Assembly (NCBI RefSeq): GCF_947172395.1 | Contig: NC_069095.1 | Location: forward strand, 5,952,001 to 6,016,000 | Origin: Bicyclus anynana | Lineage: Eukaryota > Arthropoda > Insecta > Lepidoptera > Nymphalidae | Reading direction: 5' to 3' | Length of the DNA stretch: 64,000 nt | Shown here: in pieces, positions 48,501 to 56,884 of the stretch | Layout of the letters: the number at the start of each line of letters is the position of its first letter | How positions within the stretch are numbered: position 1 is the first letter of the stretch | Translations under genes and position numbers: made by a program | The notes under the pieces: generated by a model | Databases searched by the model: none | Told to the model about the DNA's origin: nothing | What the model saw: only the letters and a program-made list of their open reading frames with translations

Positions 48501-51500
48501 TGAGATTGTAAGAATGTATAAAATTATGCAACGTGTTTTTTGATAATTTATTCGATATTGTTAGTAGAACTTACATCATCTCTAATTTTGCTGATCATTC
48601 CAGTCCATGTACCGTTTGGTAGCTGATTTCCGTAAACGTCTTCTAGTTCAAACTCGTAGTTAAATCCCAGTAAATCAGACAATTTGTCGATCAAGTCTAT
48701 AGTGAAGCCTTCGTAACGATCGTTGCCTTCCAATTTAAATATGGACTCCCTAATGTAGCCGTATGGTGCTGTCTAAATATTTAAAACGTAATTAAATACA
48801 GATAATAATTATACAAAGCTCAGCGAGTCGCGAAGCTGAAGTGGCAATGAGCAAGGCCACATAGTTCGAAGAGACTGTGGACGTTGGGGTCCCAACATAG
48901 AATGGCGACCCCGCATCGGAAAGCGCAGTGTTGGTTGACCCCCCACTAGGTGGACCGATGACATTACCAGGGTTGGGAGACGCTGGATGCTGACGGCTCG
49001 AGACCGTTGTGGTTGCAAGTCAATGCAAGAGGTCTATGTCTAGCAGTGGACGTCTATCGGCTGCTAATAATGATGATGAAGAATAATAATTATAAGCAAC
49101 ATTCATTTAGGTACTTCCTTATGACTTCATGCTAATTCTTTCTTTATAATATTTAAAAGATTTTTTTATATCATGACTAATATTGGCATTTATCCTGCAA
49201 CTGCCTTCTAATAGCCCAACGTGCCCAACCGTGGATTTTTGAAGTGATAAACTTCTTATGAGAGAGTAAACGGCTTCGTAACGTAACGCGTTACGGAGCC
49301 ACTCTGTCTGGCTTCCCTTTCTCTCACACATACGGCATAGCATATTTCTGTTTTTTTACTTTTTAATAAGATTATAATTAGATATTTTTGTAATACAGTG
49401 AAATTAAAGGATTGTGGTGTTTTTTGCGATTTTAATATTAAATACATTTACGTACCTTAGAGATTAGAACCTTGAAAGTTTTGTTTTTCATTATAGTCTC
49501 TTCCCCTATTTCAGTGGCCAATACTTTTGGTCTAGACATATTCAGCGAGTTATCCGACCATGTTGCTATCTGAGGATAATAAATAAAATTGAGTATGGAC
49601 CAATTTATCAATTTGGCAAAAACTATGCATGCATTACCATACAATATTTAGATTTTTCGTTTCACGTGGTGCATAGTGTTATTTTTATAAGGTAGGATTG
49701 CGTAGTATTATTTTTTTAAGGTAGGATTTATAGGAGTACGAGGCTTGACTACAATTTTGAGATGCCTAGTAGACCTATGAATAAAATAATTCAAAAATTC
49801 AAAATTCATTTACTTCAAGTAGGCTCAGTTTACAAGCACGTTTGACACATCATTTGACTATTTATAAAGATTCTACCACCGATTCGGAAGGCAGGTTCTG
49901 CTGAGAAGATATCGGCAAGAAACTCAACAGTTGCTCTTTTGAAATGAAAAAGTCATACAGTACTATAATTTACAATTAATAACAATTACAATTTCTTATA
50001 GTTTTACTTCCTGTGTGAAGGTGGAAGCTGATCCAATGGCCTCCAAGCACCTTTATCGTTAAGGAACTCATCAATAGTGTAGTAACCTCGACTTAGAAGT
50101 TAAAAACCCTTAACAGTCATGAATTTACCTAGAATAACGACGATCGATGATCTTTAAATCAGAAATTCCTCCCATCATAACAAAAACACACCTATAGGTT
50201 CAGATTGGCTTATTGCTTCTTCATATATGGCTTATACTCGTATATCACTATTTCGATTAAGTCTGCTATCAAACAGAAAACCACATCTACCGAATCGGTC
50301 CATTCGTTTAGAAGATGCTACAGACAGACGTCATACTTATAAAACTCCTCACTTTTACATGTTAATATAATAACCGTGGCATAGTGGCAATGGGCAGGCC
50401 ACATAGTTCGAAAAGCCGATGGACGTTGGGGTCCCAAGGTGCTGGAATGGCGAGCCCGCATCGGAAAGCGCAGTGTTGATCGACCCCCACTAGGTTGCAG
50501 TAAACCGCTGGATGCTGGCGGCTCGAGACCGTTGTGCTTGGAGGTCCACGTAGGAGGCCTATGTCCAGCAGTGGACGTCTATCGGCTGATAAGGTAAGGC
50601 AAGAATAATAACCGCGATCCATGGATCCAAAGATACTTCACGATTTTAATACGATGCATGAGTTAAGCTTTAATAAAGATAAGTTAATGAAGTGATCTGT
50701 GTTTATTATACTTACGGATTGGTTCCCGGCGGGAGTTAGTTCTAATACATCGATCATCACGTTATTCCTTTGACCGAATCCATCAAAATGAAATGATTTC
50801 GTCAAACCTTCAGCCTTGCTCTGAAAGAAAGTATCCCTGTACGTCTGTAACTTATAAATCTCAAGCATAGCGTTAATCTCAACATGAGATTGGCTATAAA
50901 AACAGTTTGGTTGGCAGCATCATCATCATCATCATCAACCCATATTCGTCTCACTGCTGAGCTCTTCAGAATGAGAGGGGTTAGGCCAATAGTCTACCAT
51001 GCTGGCCCAATCCTGATTGGCAGACTTCTCACACCCAGAGAATTAACAGAATTCTCAGTATGCAGATTTCCTTACGATGTTTTTCCTTCACAGTTTGAGA
51101 CACGTGATATTTAATTTCTTAATAAGTGTCGGACTGAATGCGAACCGACATCCTCCGGAATCGGAGGCAGAGGTCATATCCACTGGCCTATCATCATCAT
51201 CATCATCATCATCATCATGTCAGCCGATGCACGTCCACTGCATGAAATAGGCCTTTTGTAGGTACTTCCAAATATCACGATACTGAGATCCAGTAAAATT
51301 CGCTGGGCTATCACGGCTAGGATTATATTATTATTATGTAATTTCTTACCGTTTTCATAAAGTTAAGTAATGTCGAACCATAAGCCCATGAGCCATACTT
51401 TTCACAGTCGAGCTCCTGTGTCGTTACATTGACTTTGGTTAAAGCGTCAGATAACATCAAAACTGCATCATATATGAGAAGCACTTCTGTCTTTAGATTT

Positions 51501-54500
51501 TCTGGTTGTAGTATATTTGGTGCTTCTGCGTTGTAGGAGCTTGTGAACTCCCATAGTGGATTATTGTCTTGTAATTCTACTAATCTAAATCCTGGGAAAA
51601 TAATAAAACGGAAATCATCATCATCACCAACATCATCATCATCATAATCGTCGTCGTCGTCGTCGTCGTCGCCATCATCATCATCATCATCAAACATCAC
51701 GATCCTGGGCCGCCTGCATCCAGTGAATCCCTGCGACTGGCTTAATGTCGTCAAAACGTAAATGAAAAAGATATAACAATACAAGCTTTCAATTATTATT
51801 CGTTCCGTTCGTAATATTATTAGATATCAAAAAGTATTTATGATTTTTAAAAGATAACAGAGCTAATTTTATACAAAAAAATAAAACGACAGTTTAAAAA
51901 TAAGACGAATCAACAAGTAAAATTTACACACATTTATAGATACACATTTTCCTTTATACCTATTGGGTAACATCTTGTAGGTATTTCTTCGCTAGTAAGG
52001 TGAAAAGTTGTATGTGTCACACGAGATCAAAGTATTTTGCTTCTTGCGCCTCAAAAGGCTTAGGATTCTAATTTAAAATCACTCGCTTCGATACAATTAT
52101 AGAATCCTTCGCTTGCTCAGGATTCAAACTGGGTACTCGCAGCAAAAAATGAACCTTGTTTTCTTGTTAAATAACTATTAAATCAATCTATTCGTTTTCA
52201 AGTTTTAGCAAGACCAACGAACAGATGTTCACTTATAATAAAGAGAAAGAAGAAGATACAAGAATCTTACCTGTCATATTGACTCCACCGTATCTATATC
52301 GGCTCATATCTAGAGTGAACAAATCTGGTGAAACAAATATGTAGGAATGTTCATCGGACATCAGACTAACTTGTTGTGCCTGGCAAAGTATCTGTTCCAG
52401 GTTTGCCGATGGACAGTCTACTACGAAGTTAACATAGCCGCTGTCTTTTGCTTCTGTCAAAACATCTCTGGAAACATAGATACATACATATAGACATATG
52501 ATTTGCTAGAATTCAAACCTGTATTAATTCAGCGTCAGTTTTATTATTCTATGAAAGCTATTATTTATTTATATTATTCTATGAAAACAATACAGATATA
52601 CAGATCGCAGTCAAGGGCTACCTTGACTGCGACTGTATGTCTGTATTGTTGTTGAATGCAGATGCAGTCTAAGATGGAAGCGGGCGTATTTGGAACAGGT
52701 ACAAGTTTAGTTTTACCAGATCTGATGGTTTCTACGCGGCATCATACGTTGGTAGGGTGGTAACTAAAGTGTATATCAGATAGCATGGTGCGGGTTTCAG
52801 TTCGTTTCACGTATTATGGACAGCATAAGGTTACTGTCACTGTACCCATGCTATCTAAGAAACATTTTTCATATCAGCCACAGGCTGTTGTCTACCACAC
52901 CTGAGTACATTTGAAAAATATAAAATCTTGTGTTGACCTGAGCTGGAAATCGACCTTTAATTCTATTGAAAACCATAGTAATAGAGCATTATCAACTACG
53001 GAAGAGAGGTAGTAAAAACCTTTATGAAGCCCATTGCAGAAATCTTTCTCCTAAGGAAAAGAGATTTTAGATCTTAGGCGCATTTAGGGTGTTATGTTTG
53101 AGACTGTGATTACGACTATTACCTACTGATGTAAACAAAATGTCTGGGTCTTAATATACGAAGGTCTTATTTTCGTAGACAGAACACAGCCTCTTTGATA
53201 TACGAAGTTGTTAACACTACCGATAAAGTGCAGCTTAATTATTATCGTGGAAGAAAGACATCAAAATTATCTTATTTTCATAGACTGAACACAGCCTCAT
53301 TATACATTATTGCAGCGGAAATTCATGTGATCTACCACTTAAAGAAGATCATTAAATATTTAACAGACTTAAACATTAAATATTAATATTCATGCTACCA
53401 TTTTGGTTACATTATGATTTACGGGTGCTTGCAATGCAACGATTTTGGTTGCACGGGACATTTCAGCGGTTAAACAGGAATATATTTACGTAAATTTACG
53501 GATGTTTGTCTATTTTATGACCATTATCAACTAAAAAGCTTGGTTATAAAACTTGGTAAAGATCAGTAAAACAAAAAACTTAAACTATTGCGATTCACCT
53601 GTAATCATCTCCACTAAGTTCTCTCACAGTAACCGTGAACATATTGTCGCTCTGGGTACTCATCTCTAAAAGCTTATGTACATTTGACATACTGTGTCCT
53701 TTCACGTACAGAAGAGTAAAATTCTTCCACCCTTTAGTTGTTATTAACTGTGTCAGCAACTGTGGAAAATAAAAAAATATCATTATCAGCCTATTTTATT
53801 TTTATACGGCCTATATCAAGGCCCGGCTTTCCTCGTTATCTTCCATAGGAGAGAGGATATGAAGGTTAGACCAACACGATTTGATTAAGTAAAAAAAATA
53901 TATAAGTTGGACTAATTTGCAACTTACTCGTGCTGCTCAAACAAAACATCAACAAATTTGTCTGTCGTTTTCTGAGGGGGACGAGGTACACTCACATCAA
54001 AAGTATATAACTAAACTAAACTATACTAAAACTATAAACTATAAACTCTAAATCGTGTTACACACATGTAATTTTAACACAATGTAACACCGATTCTATA
54101 GATGCAGTTTGTATGAACACGTTTGACTATGATTATATATTTTCGACAGTGGTAACCTCTTGCGAGGTAGGTCCTATAGAAGGTAGCCTGAAATCTGTAC
54201 CAATTATATCAACAAACTAGCGCGGTTTCACTCCTTAATAAACGGGCTATCTTACACTGAAAGAATTTTTCAAATCGGACCAGTAGTCCCTGAGATTAGC
54301 GCGTTCAAACAATGAAACACTTAAGCTTTTTATTATTAGTATAGATACAACAAAATATATGTAAAATTAAAGTAACTCTCTGTAATTTCAAAATAAATGT
54401 GTTTTTTTTCAAGTGGATACTTATTTCTAAATTTGTTTTTATAAAAAATTAAAAAAAAAATAATTTTGAATTATCATGATACAGTTTAAATTGTTGTAAA

Positions 54501-56180
54501 AAAGATATGGTGATAATTAAAGACGCAAAGTTAAAATTAAAGTGACAAGGGTTCCTAACTAGTCGTTAAGGCGGTTTATGCTATAAATGCATTCTTTTAT
54601 ATTTTTTTTAGATTTACTTTGTTAATTGTTTCAGACAAATAAGTTTTATAAAATAGACGCCCCCGCGTCTACTCGTCGTCACTATAAAGACGTCACTATA
54701 AAGACTTACATTATTAAATGCATCTGGGCTAGGATATAAGTTAATGAGCGTCCAGTCCTTCAAGTAAAAGTCATTTTGCTGGATCGTGATGAGAGGTATC
54801 TCCAACGTGTCGCACAAAGCTTGAATGAGCTCCGTTGCCAATCCGCCCACGGCATCTATAATGCCAACCACGCCCGCCTGGAAATGTGTAAAGAAAACAT
54901 CTGTTAAGAAAACATATGTCTGGAGAAGCTTTTATAGGTAAATACCACGATTATCATCATCATCATCAGCAGCCTCACTGTTGAGCACGGAGATTCGTGC
55001 TCAACAGTGAGGCTGCTTCTTAGAATGAGAGAAAGCTACGATTATCATGAAAAAATTAAAAAAAAAATTAGGAATAAAAAAGTATAGAATAATGGATTTT
55101 ATTTATCGTATTCTCATTTTCACAGAAACCCCTTTAATTTGTTACTGGTACGAAGTCGGCCATTTTACATTTAAATGAATTTGAAATTTGTTTTTAAACT
55201 TGATATTATAAAAAAATGTAAGTCCGTGTGTTTTTCTGTCACCTTTTCACTTAGTGGTTAAGCTGTGAAAAGGTGACAGAAACGCCACTAAAATGCTTAT
55301 CCACTAGTAAAATGATTTTGGTTTTTGGTGCAGAGATAAATGTGCTCTTCGCGAAGAACATGTTTAACTTTTGCGCGAAAATTACATCCAAGTAGCCGGA
55401 AAAACAGAATTTCCCGCAAACGAATTCGCAGGCGTCTGCTAGTTATAAATAATTCCTTAAATAGAGGGTAATAGATATAAACAATGTATACTAATAAAGA
55501 GGTAAATATTTGCGGTAGGGTAGGTGGTGGTGTGATAGGGGGTACTCTCTGGATTTACTAAACCGATTTTGAAACTTCTTTTAATACTAGAAAGCCACAT
55601 TTTTTATTTTATCTCCATTTTCTCACGGGAACGGGAACTACGCAGTTGAAACCGCGAGGCTACTACTTAATATAGAGAGAAATAATGGTACTTAGTACTA
55701 TTGAACACTTGCCTTGGCAAACTCGCAGACGTGACCACTTATTTGGAGGAATTCCCCTGTTCTAGGAACTTCCGCTACTAGTGTATTGAACTTAAACATT
55801 TTAGCGCTCACATTAAAAGCTTGTTTCAGATCCTCTGCGTCTTCATAAAATATGCCTCCTGAAATTATTAGCTTTACATTATCTTCGGGAGCCTACCCAA
55901 GCTTATACTATTCCTTGCCCAAATATTAGGTACGTTTGTAGAATTATGTCTTTTGTTACTGGTGTCACTATTGTTCTAACGATTTCGTTTATCTGCTAAA
56001 GATCTATTATTACTTCATATTATTATAAATAACCATGGGGTAGAAGCGACAGGGTACCATCATTTTATGGTAAAGGAAACCAATTGGTCCCAGGGTTTGT
56101 GACTTGGACGTATGTTTAAGGGATCCTTTTAGAATACACTAAAAACAATAATAAATAAACATTACGACAAAGAACTGAAG

Positions 56181-56273
<93 letters not shown>

Positions 56274-56884
56274 GAACACACTTATCAATCACTCTTTTAT
56301 TAATCCTATCGCTGTCAAAACAACTTTTAAAAGTACTTCCTTTTCATCATCATCATATCAGCCGATGGACGTCCACTGCAGGACATATGCCTTTTGTAAG
56401 GACTTCCAAACATCACGATTGCAAACAGCCGCTTGAAATAATACAAAATACTTCCGTTTATAATAATATACTTATTAATGTTATATCACCCGAGTGTACT
56501 CGAGGAACTCGTAGTACGAAGTACGACCACTTTGCAAAAATAACCTAAAAGTGTTTTTGTGATTATATCGGCTCTTTTAACAACTTCCTTGTCTAATTAG
56601 TTACAGGCACCTCAAAATAATGCATGGCGAAATACTACCTACTACATTAAAATATAATTCTGAATTAAAAAATAAATCTGAATTTCTCTTAAAAGGTTGA
56701 CTTATTCCGCCTATTTTAGTCTAGACAGTACCCGTGTGAAGACAGGGGCAGGTCGCTAGTGTGTTACAAAAATCACAAACATTTTTAATTAGCCATTAGT
56801 GATGTACATACCAATAGTAAATCGCGGTTTACAGACAACACAAGTACCTATCATCACTAATATAAACAACACTTTCACAATCAT
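36571..56884 (-). CDS. Receptor B: divergent kainate-type ionotropic glutamate receptor subunit, 17 coding exons, 900 aa
   Basis: Minus-strand exons in coding order: 56884-56812, 55858-55713, 54877-54710, 53759-53599, 52467-52271, 51591-51350, 50820-50716, 49569-49456, 48772-48575, 47951-47790, 46578-46379, 45981-45783, 44992-44904, 39194-39064, 38217-38102, 37539-37393, 36825-36571. The join is in frame (2,703 nt with stop). The start gives a signal peptide (MIVKVLFILVMIGTCVV) with an in-frame TAG five codons upstream. S1 has AICDLTITTER with agonist-site Arg483. M1 is 523-544, and the pore loop has Gln581 at the Q/R/N site (MQQGSEIAP). M3 reads SYVGTLVAF (610-618) instead of SYTANLAAF. S2 has GST (648-650) and Glu696; M4 is in exon 16. 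So the ligand-binding residues are kept while the gate is altered. All 16 intron phases match receptor A. Intron 2 is GC-AG. Intron 13 holds a complete LINE. No stop or frameshift was seen, so it is probably functional; ligand and partner subunits are unknown. Confidence 0.9.
37676..37702. repeat. Perfect 12-bp hairpin in intron 15 of receptor B
   Basis: GAGTCTAGCCCT, TTG, AGGGCTAGACTC. No T-run follows; a hairpin terminator would have no meaning in this genome. Confidence 0.85.
38397..38500 (-). repeat. SINE-A fragment in intron 14 of receptor B
   Basis: About 100 bp covering GCAGACTTCACACA to GTTTGAGACACGTG. Confidence 0.75.
39375..39384. repeat. Target-site duplication, 3' side of the LINE
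   Basis: AAAGTAAGCT, identical to 44711-44720; it abuts the LINE A-tract. The last T could equally belong to the tract. Confidence 0.88.
39491..43198 (-). CDS. LINE ORF2: AP endonuclease, reverse transcriptase, RNase H, 1,235 aa
   Basis: Polyprotein that nicks the target and copies the LINE RNA by target-primed reverse transcription. The N-terminal apurinic-like endonuclease shows QWNARSI (15-21), ALCETW (41-46), GDFNAHHSLW (141-150) and GSDHF (216-220). The reverse transcriptase shows FIDIDNAYNN (564-573), GRGLAQGDPLSPLLFN (619-634) and the catalytic YADD (654-657). The RNase H domain has all four acidic residues: YTDGSK (Asp958), HVELLAIVEAL (Glu993), LTDCKSAL (Asp1017) and SRADQLAD (Asp1073). 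A C-terminal CPDC...H...C knuckle follows. Every key catalytic motif is present and the frame is unbroken, unusual among LINE copies in a genome. RNase H argues for the I superclade rather than jockey proper. Confidence 0.93.
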   Translation of the reverse strand: MDQYAQKHINLNLVQWNARSIRPKLQAFEQLLIQEKIHVAALCETWLDIERCIKVRDYNIFRCDRDESFGGVAILTHKSLQSYMCRVEHPNPGIEIIHVKISNCDIIRNVICVYCPSNIRTTKADWDRIFSINMTNTIILGDFNAHHSLWSSKSDHRGAQLLDAISDSSFIVLNDGSTTRFQLVDGQLRETSPDITLISPDIALRIRWLVLNESLGSDHFVIRINTSYISNFKIEKKRNFKLAKWESYHSDLDNLFKDLVFPEDPQMAYNLFINNINQAAELHIPYIKYCLNPQSNFKPREYWNPELSQSVAKRRLALGKFRRNPTPTNLKDLECAVAETQRNIRREQYKSYQKFCSSINEVTSTNDMWHRMRWLKGHKVPRHHVDADKSNALLHSLCPDYVSPRKPLFTNDNTLLETPITIHELNKSIKTKDTAPGCDDISYSMIYNMPLVAKQWLINLYNLFLSTSFVPLQWREISILPIPKPGRNLDNYSSLRPISLISCVCKIFHSIINKRLEWFMERNNVFSHNSVGFRHCHSCFDGLAKLVSQIQLGFTKNEVTVGCFIDIDNAYNNVDISTLLCKLDNLGVGIKVCNYLWEFLKDRNLKIKANHCSTSRNTGRGLAQGDPLSPLLFNIVTSNIYSQITNCNIEVLQYADDFALYSSNKKLNECVQHVQHALNKLYVLLAEIGLEISASKSNICVFKKGTNRSPAIIKINSQTLKTETNVKYLGMWLDRSLRWTKHIAEIKEKALKFLNVFKVLAGSGWGIHPRHLRRLYLAIIRSRLDYGCFLYSDSCNFHLNKLDRVQNTAMRVIGGFLKSTPIHVMETELNLQPLNIRRIFLAGKFLLKSKSLSSKEDLISCLQLLLSRSTPNFWKRRKIPLLASVQGDWVDTLLHTSNKLEMYSMDLWVSQIDLNDVLYFNVEDIHQPKNKYNITHLYEICIKYLERKYDDFYQIYTDGSKNTISSGAAFLDPQQGVEAKFQIQSNISIMHVELLAIVEALSYICSISFDKFVILTDCKSALQHLARCTSNFRGLPVAYEIIKVILYLKSVNKSIKIQWIPSHIGISGNSRADQLADQATYDGDLMYVSPCYSDCVSLVKNKCNDMWHEYFDLRSKYKGIWFRTIQQVPISSWINNCSLNRKDVVDTLRLRSAHIPTNTFGFLMGKVPSPNCPDCDRPEDIYHVLLECVRNEAVRREVLFRFPALREVGGCNSALAHPQSEEARALLQLYRKSLR
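43203..44597 (-). CDS. LINE ORF1: gag-like RNA-binding protein with zinc knuckles, 464 aa
   Basis: Nucleic-acid-binding ORF1 protein that would package the LINE RNA into ribonucleoprotein particles. Three cysteine/histidine knuckles follow one another: CSKCWRFGHLIKMC (209-222, a classic C-x2-C-x4-H-x4-C), a second at about 229-239, and a third at about 247-260. The first 50 residues are acidic and then basic. A strongly basic, Lys/Arg-rich run lies near 340-360 and could act as a nuclear localisation or RNA-binding patch. The C-terminal 60 residues are hydrophobic/basic. It ends in TAA only 4 nt before the ORF2 ATG (TAATGTTATG), which suggests stop-restart translation of ORF2. The frame is intact throughout. 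Confidence 0.9.
   Translation of the reverse strand: MNDGEECYVESELEDIQQESRKRRMTEDEDSEAEWQNVSRDSKRKQRGQNQTELKIQVCITHAEKLPKQFALAKLFRVHDIDGITRVRYINPFKILVDFDKVVNADKLISHGEFKRLNWRIQKTWEVGVSYGMVSDIELEITVEELLNNVSSDEAIISVKRLNRRTDEGTWVPSEKLRIGFVGSRLPPYIYLHHMRIRVEPFVFPVTQCSKCWRFGHLIKMCPSNRIRCPKCGENHANCDRTTFKCCNCGGNHISLSKSCPVYMKEKKIRQLMSEFNCTYQKAGLLYVPPSPPPQFKKSYQNNMDYQTTSMPSTSETKEDKKTTKERKTTTEEWTTKSEEHDKKKKNKKKRRKRKIFFTIDNQQQEMEWSESECESETSKNSKMRDENIGERGDDKEEETIPEFQVYLRYLLEKLKTVLFSKTDESWMDKIKRGFKYFMQWVKFVFHDIITKIPVIKSVVNLLI
44711..44720. repeat. Target-site duplication, 5' side of the LINE
   Basis: AAAGTAAGCT directly outside the LINE 5' end (44710); perfect match to 39375-39384. Confidence 0.88.
45262..45325. 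repeat. (GA)n and (GTA)n microsatellites in intron 12 of receptor B
   Basis: GAGAGAGAGAGAGAG at about 45264-45281 and GTAGTAGTAGTAGTAGTAG at about 45300-45320. Confidence 0.9.
45618..45735 (-). repeat. Degraded SINE-B-like fragment in intron 12 of receptor B
   Basis: CTAAGATGGGAGAGGG, GGCCAATTAAGAAAA and AGCCCAATCATACC resemble SINE-B parts in order. Confidence 0.45.
46590..46922 (-). repeat. SINE-B copy in intron 10 of receptor B, tail touching the exon 11 acceptor
   Basis: Full length and sense to the gene. Its A-rich tail runs to within about 10 bp of the acceptor (46581-46579), replacing the usual pyrimidine tract. Confidence 0.88.
47329..47632 (+). repeat. SINE-A copy in intron 10 of receptor B
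   Basis: Full length and close to consensus, antisense to the gene; it looks young. Confidence 0.9.
48100..48295 (+). repeat. 'ctagcggacgcc' family repeat in intron 9 of receptor B
   Basis: GGATTTTTCCGGGACGAAAA, TTTCAGTCAAATCGGCC, TTTTTAATATTAGTGCGATG. Confidence 0.65.
48820..49081 (+). repeat. RTE-type LINE 3' fragment in intron 8 of receptor B
   Basis: Antisense to the host gene. Shares the GGACGTTGGGGTCCCAA, GGCGACCCCGCATCGG and CAGTGGACGTCTATCGGC landmarks and the (GAT)n end with the 57434-57810 relic. Confidence 0.75.
49770..49950 (+). repeat. Lepidopteran interspersed repeat (probable LINE 3' part) in intron 7 of receptor B
   Basis: ATTCATTTACTTCAAGTAGG, ACTATTTATAAAGATTCTAC and AAACTCAACAGTTGCTCTTT are strings that I recognise as a widespread lepidopteran repeat; class uncertain. 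Confidence 0.5.
50371..50592 (+). repeat. RTE-type LINE 3' fragment in intron 7 of receptor B
   Basis: Close relative of 48820-49081 with the same landmarks, ending CAGTGGACGTCTATCGGCTG. Confidence 0.75.
50920..51194 (-). repeat. SINE-A copy in intron 6 of receptor B
   Basis: Sense to the gene, (CAT)n tail on the + strand at 50919-50935, small deletions. Confidence 0.83.
51195..51310 (-). repeat. RTE 3' tail fragment with (CAT)n in intron 6 of receptor B
   Basis: Begins with (CAT)n on the + strand, then GTCAGCCGATGCACGTCCAC and AGGCCTTTTGTAGG. It abuts a SINE-A copy, and its right end repeats SINE-like GCTGGGCTATCACGG. Confidence 0.65.
51613..51733 (-). repeat. RTE 3' tail with (CAT)n/(CGT)n just upstream of receptor B exon 6
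   Basis: The simple-repeat tail ends about 22 bp from the exon 6 boundary (51591). On the coding strand it reads as poly-Asp in frame with exon 6. Landmarks CATCACGATCCTGGGCCGCC and CATCCAGTGAATCCC identify the RTE family. Confidence 0.7.
52590..52640. repeat. Inverted repeat in intron 4 of receptor B
   Basis: ATACAGATCGCAGTCAAGG, GCTA, CCTTGACTGCGACTGTAT: arms of about 20-24 bp with one or two mismatches and a 4-nt loop. Confidence 0.8.
52655..52762 (-). repeat. Degraded SINE-B fragment in intron 4 of receptor B
   Basis: CAGTCTAAGATGGAAGCGGG, TTTCTACGCGGCATC and GGTAGGGTGGTAACTA identify it; much is deleted. Confidence 0.6.
54219..54345 (+). repeat. 'ctagcggacgcc' family fragment in intron 3 of receptor B
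   Basis: AAACTAGCGCGGTTTCACTC..AATCGGACCAGTAGTCCC..TATTATTAGTATAGAT; internally deleted. Confidence 0.6.
54968..55017. repeat. Perfect 22-bp snap-back hairpin in intron 2 of receptor B
   Basis: AGCAGCCTCACTGTTGAGCA.. (54968-54989), a 6-nt loop, then its exact complement (54996-55017). The sequence resembles the SINE-A tail, next to (CAT)n. Confidence 0.9.
55205..55445 (-). repeat. 'ctagcggacgcc' family repeat in intron 2 of receptor B
   Basis: AAGTCCGTGTGTTTTTCTGT..AATTCGCAGGCGTCTGCTAG; contains an 18-bp snap-back hairpin (55233-55282). Confidence 0.65.
55490..55670 (-). repeat. 'ctagcggacgcc' family fragment in intron 2 of receptor B
   Basis: ACTAATAAAGAGGTAAATAT..ACGCAGTTGAAACCGCGAGG. 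Confidence 0.5.
55707..55715 (-). other. Non-canonical GC splice donor (receptor B exon 2 / intron 2)
   Basis: Exon 2 of receptor B ends AAG|GCAAGT: a GC donor with an otherwise perfect consensus, paired with the acceptor TTTCCAG before 54877. The same exon boundary in receptor A uses GT (GAG|GTATTT). The phase-0 frame and the alignment to A leave no other donor: reading on meets a stop codon three codons later. Confidence 0.85.
56180..56270. repeat. (AC)n microsatellite in intron 1 of receptor B
   Basis: About 90 bp of nearly pure AC dinucleotide with one AA interruption near 56197. Confidence 0.97.
56345..56428 (-). repeat. RTE 3' tail fragment in intron 1 of receptor B
   Basis: (CAT)n followed by ATCAGCCGATGGACGTCCAC and GACTTCCAAACATCACGATT; only about 85 bp. 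Confidence 0.7.

Noticed and set aside
51323..51784. Minus-strand ORF of 153 codons with a long poly-Asp run
   Set aside because: The Asp run is the translated (GAT)n/(GAC)n tail of an RTE fragment in intron 5. The true exon 6 begins at 51591 after a TTTTCCCAG acceptor, matching the receptor A boundary.
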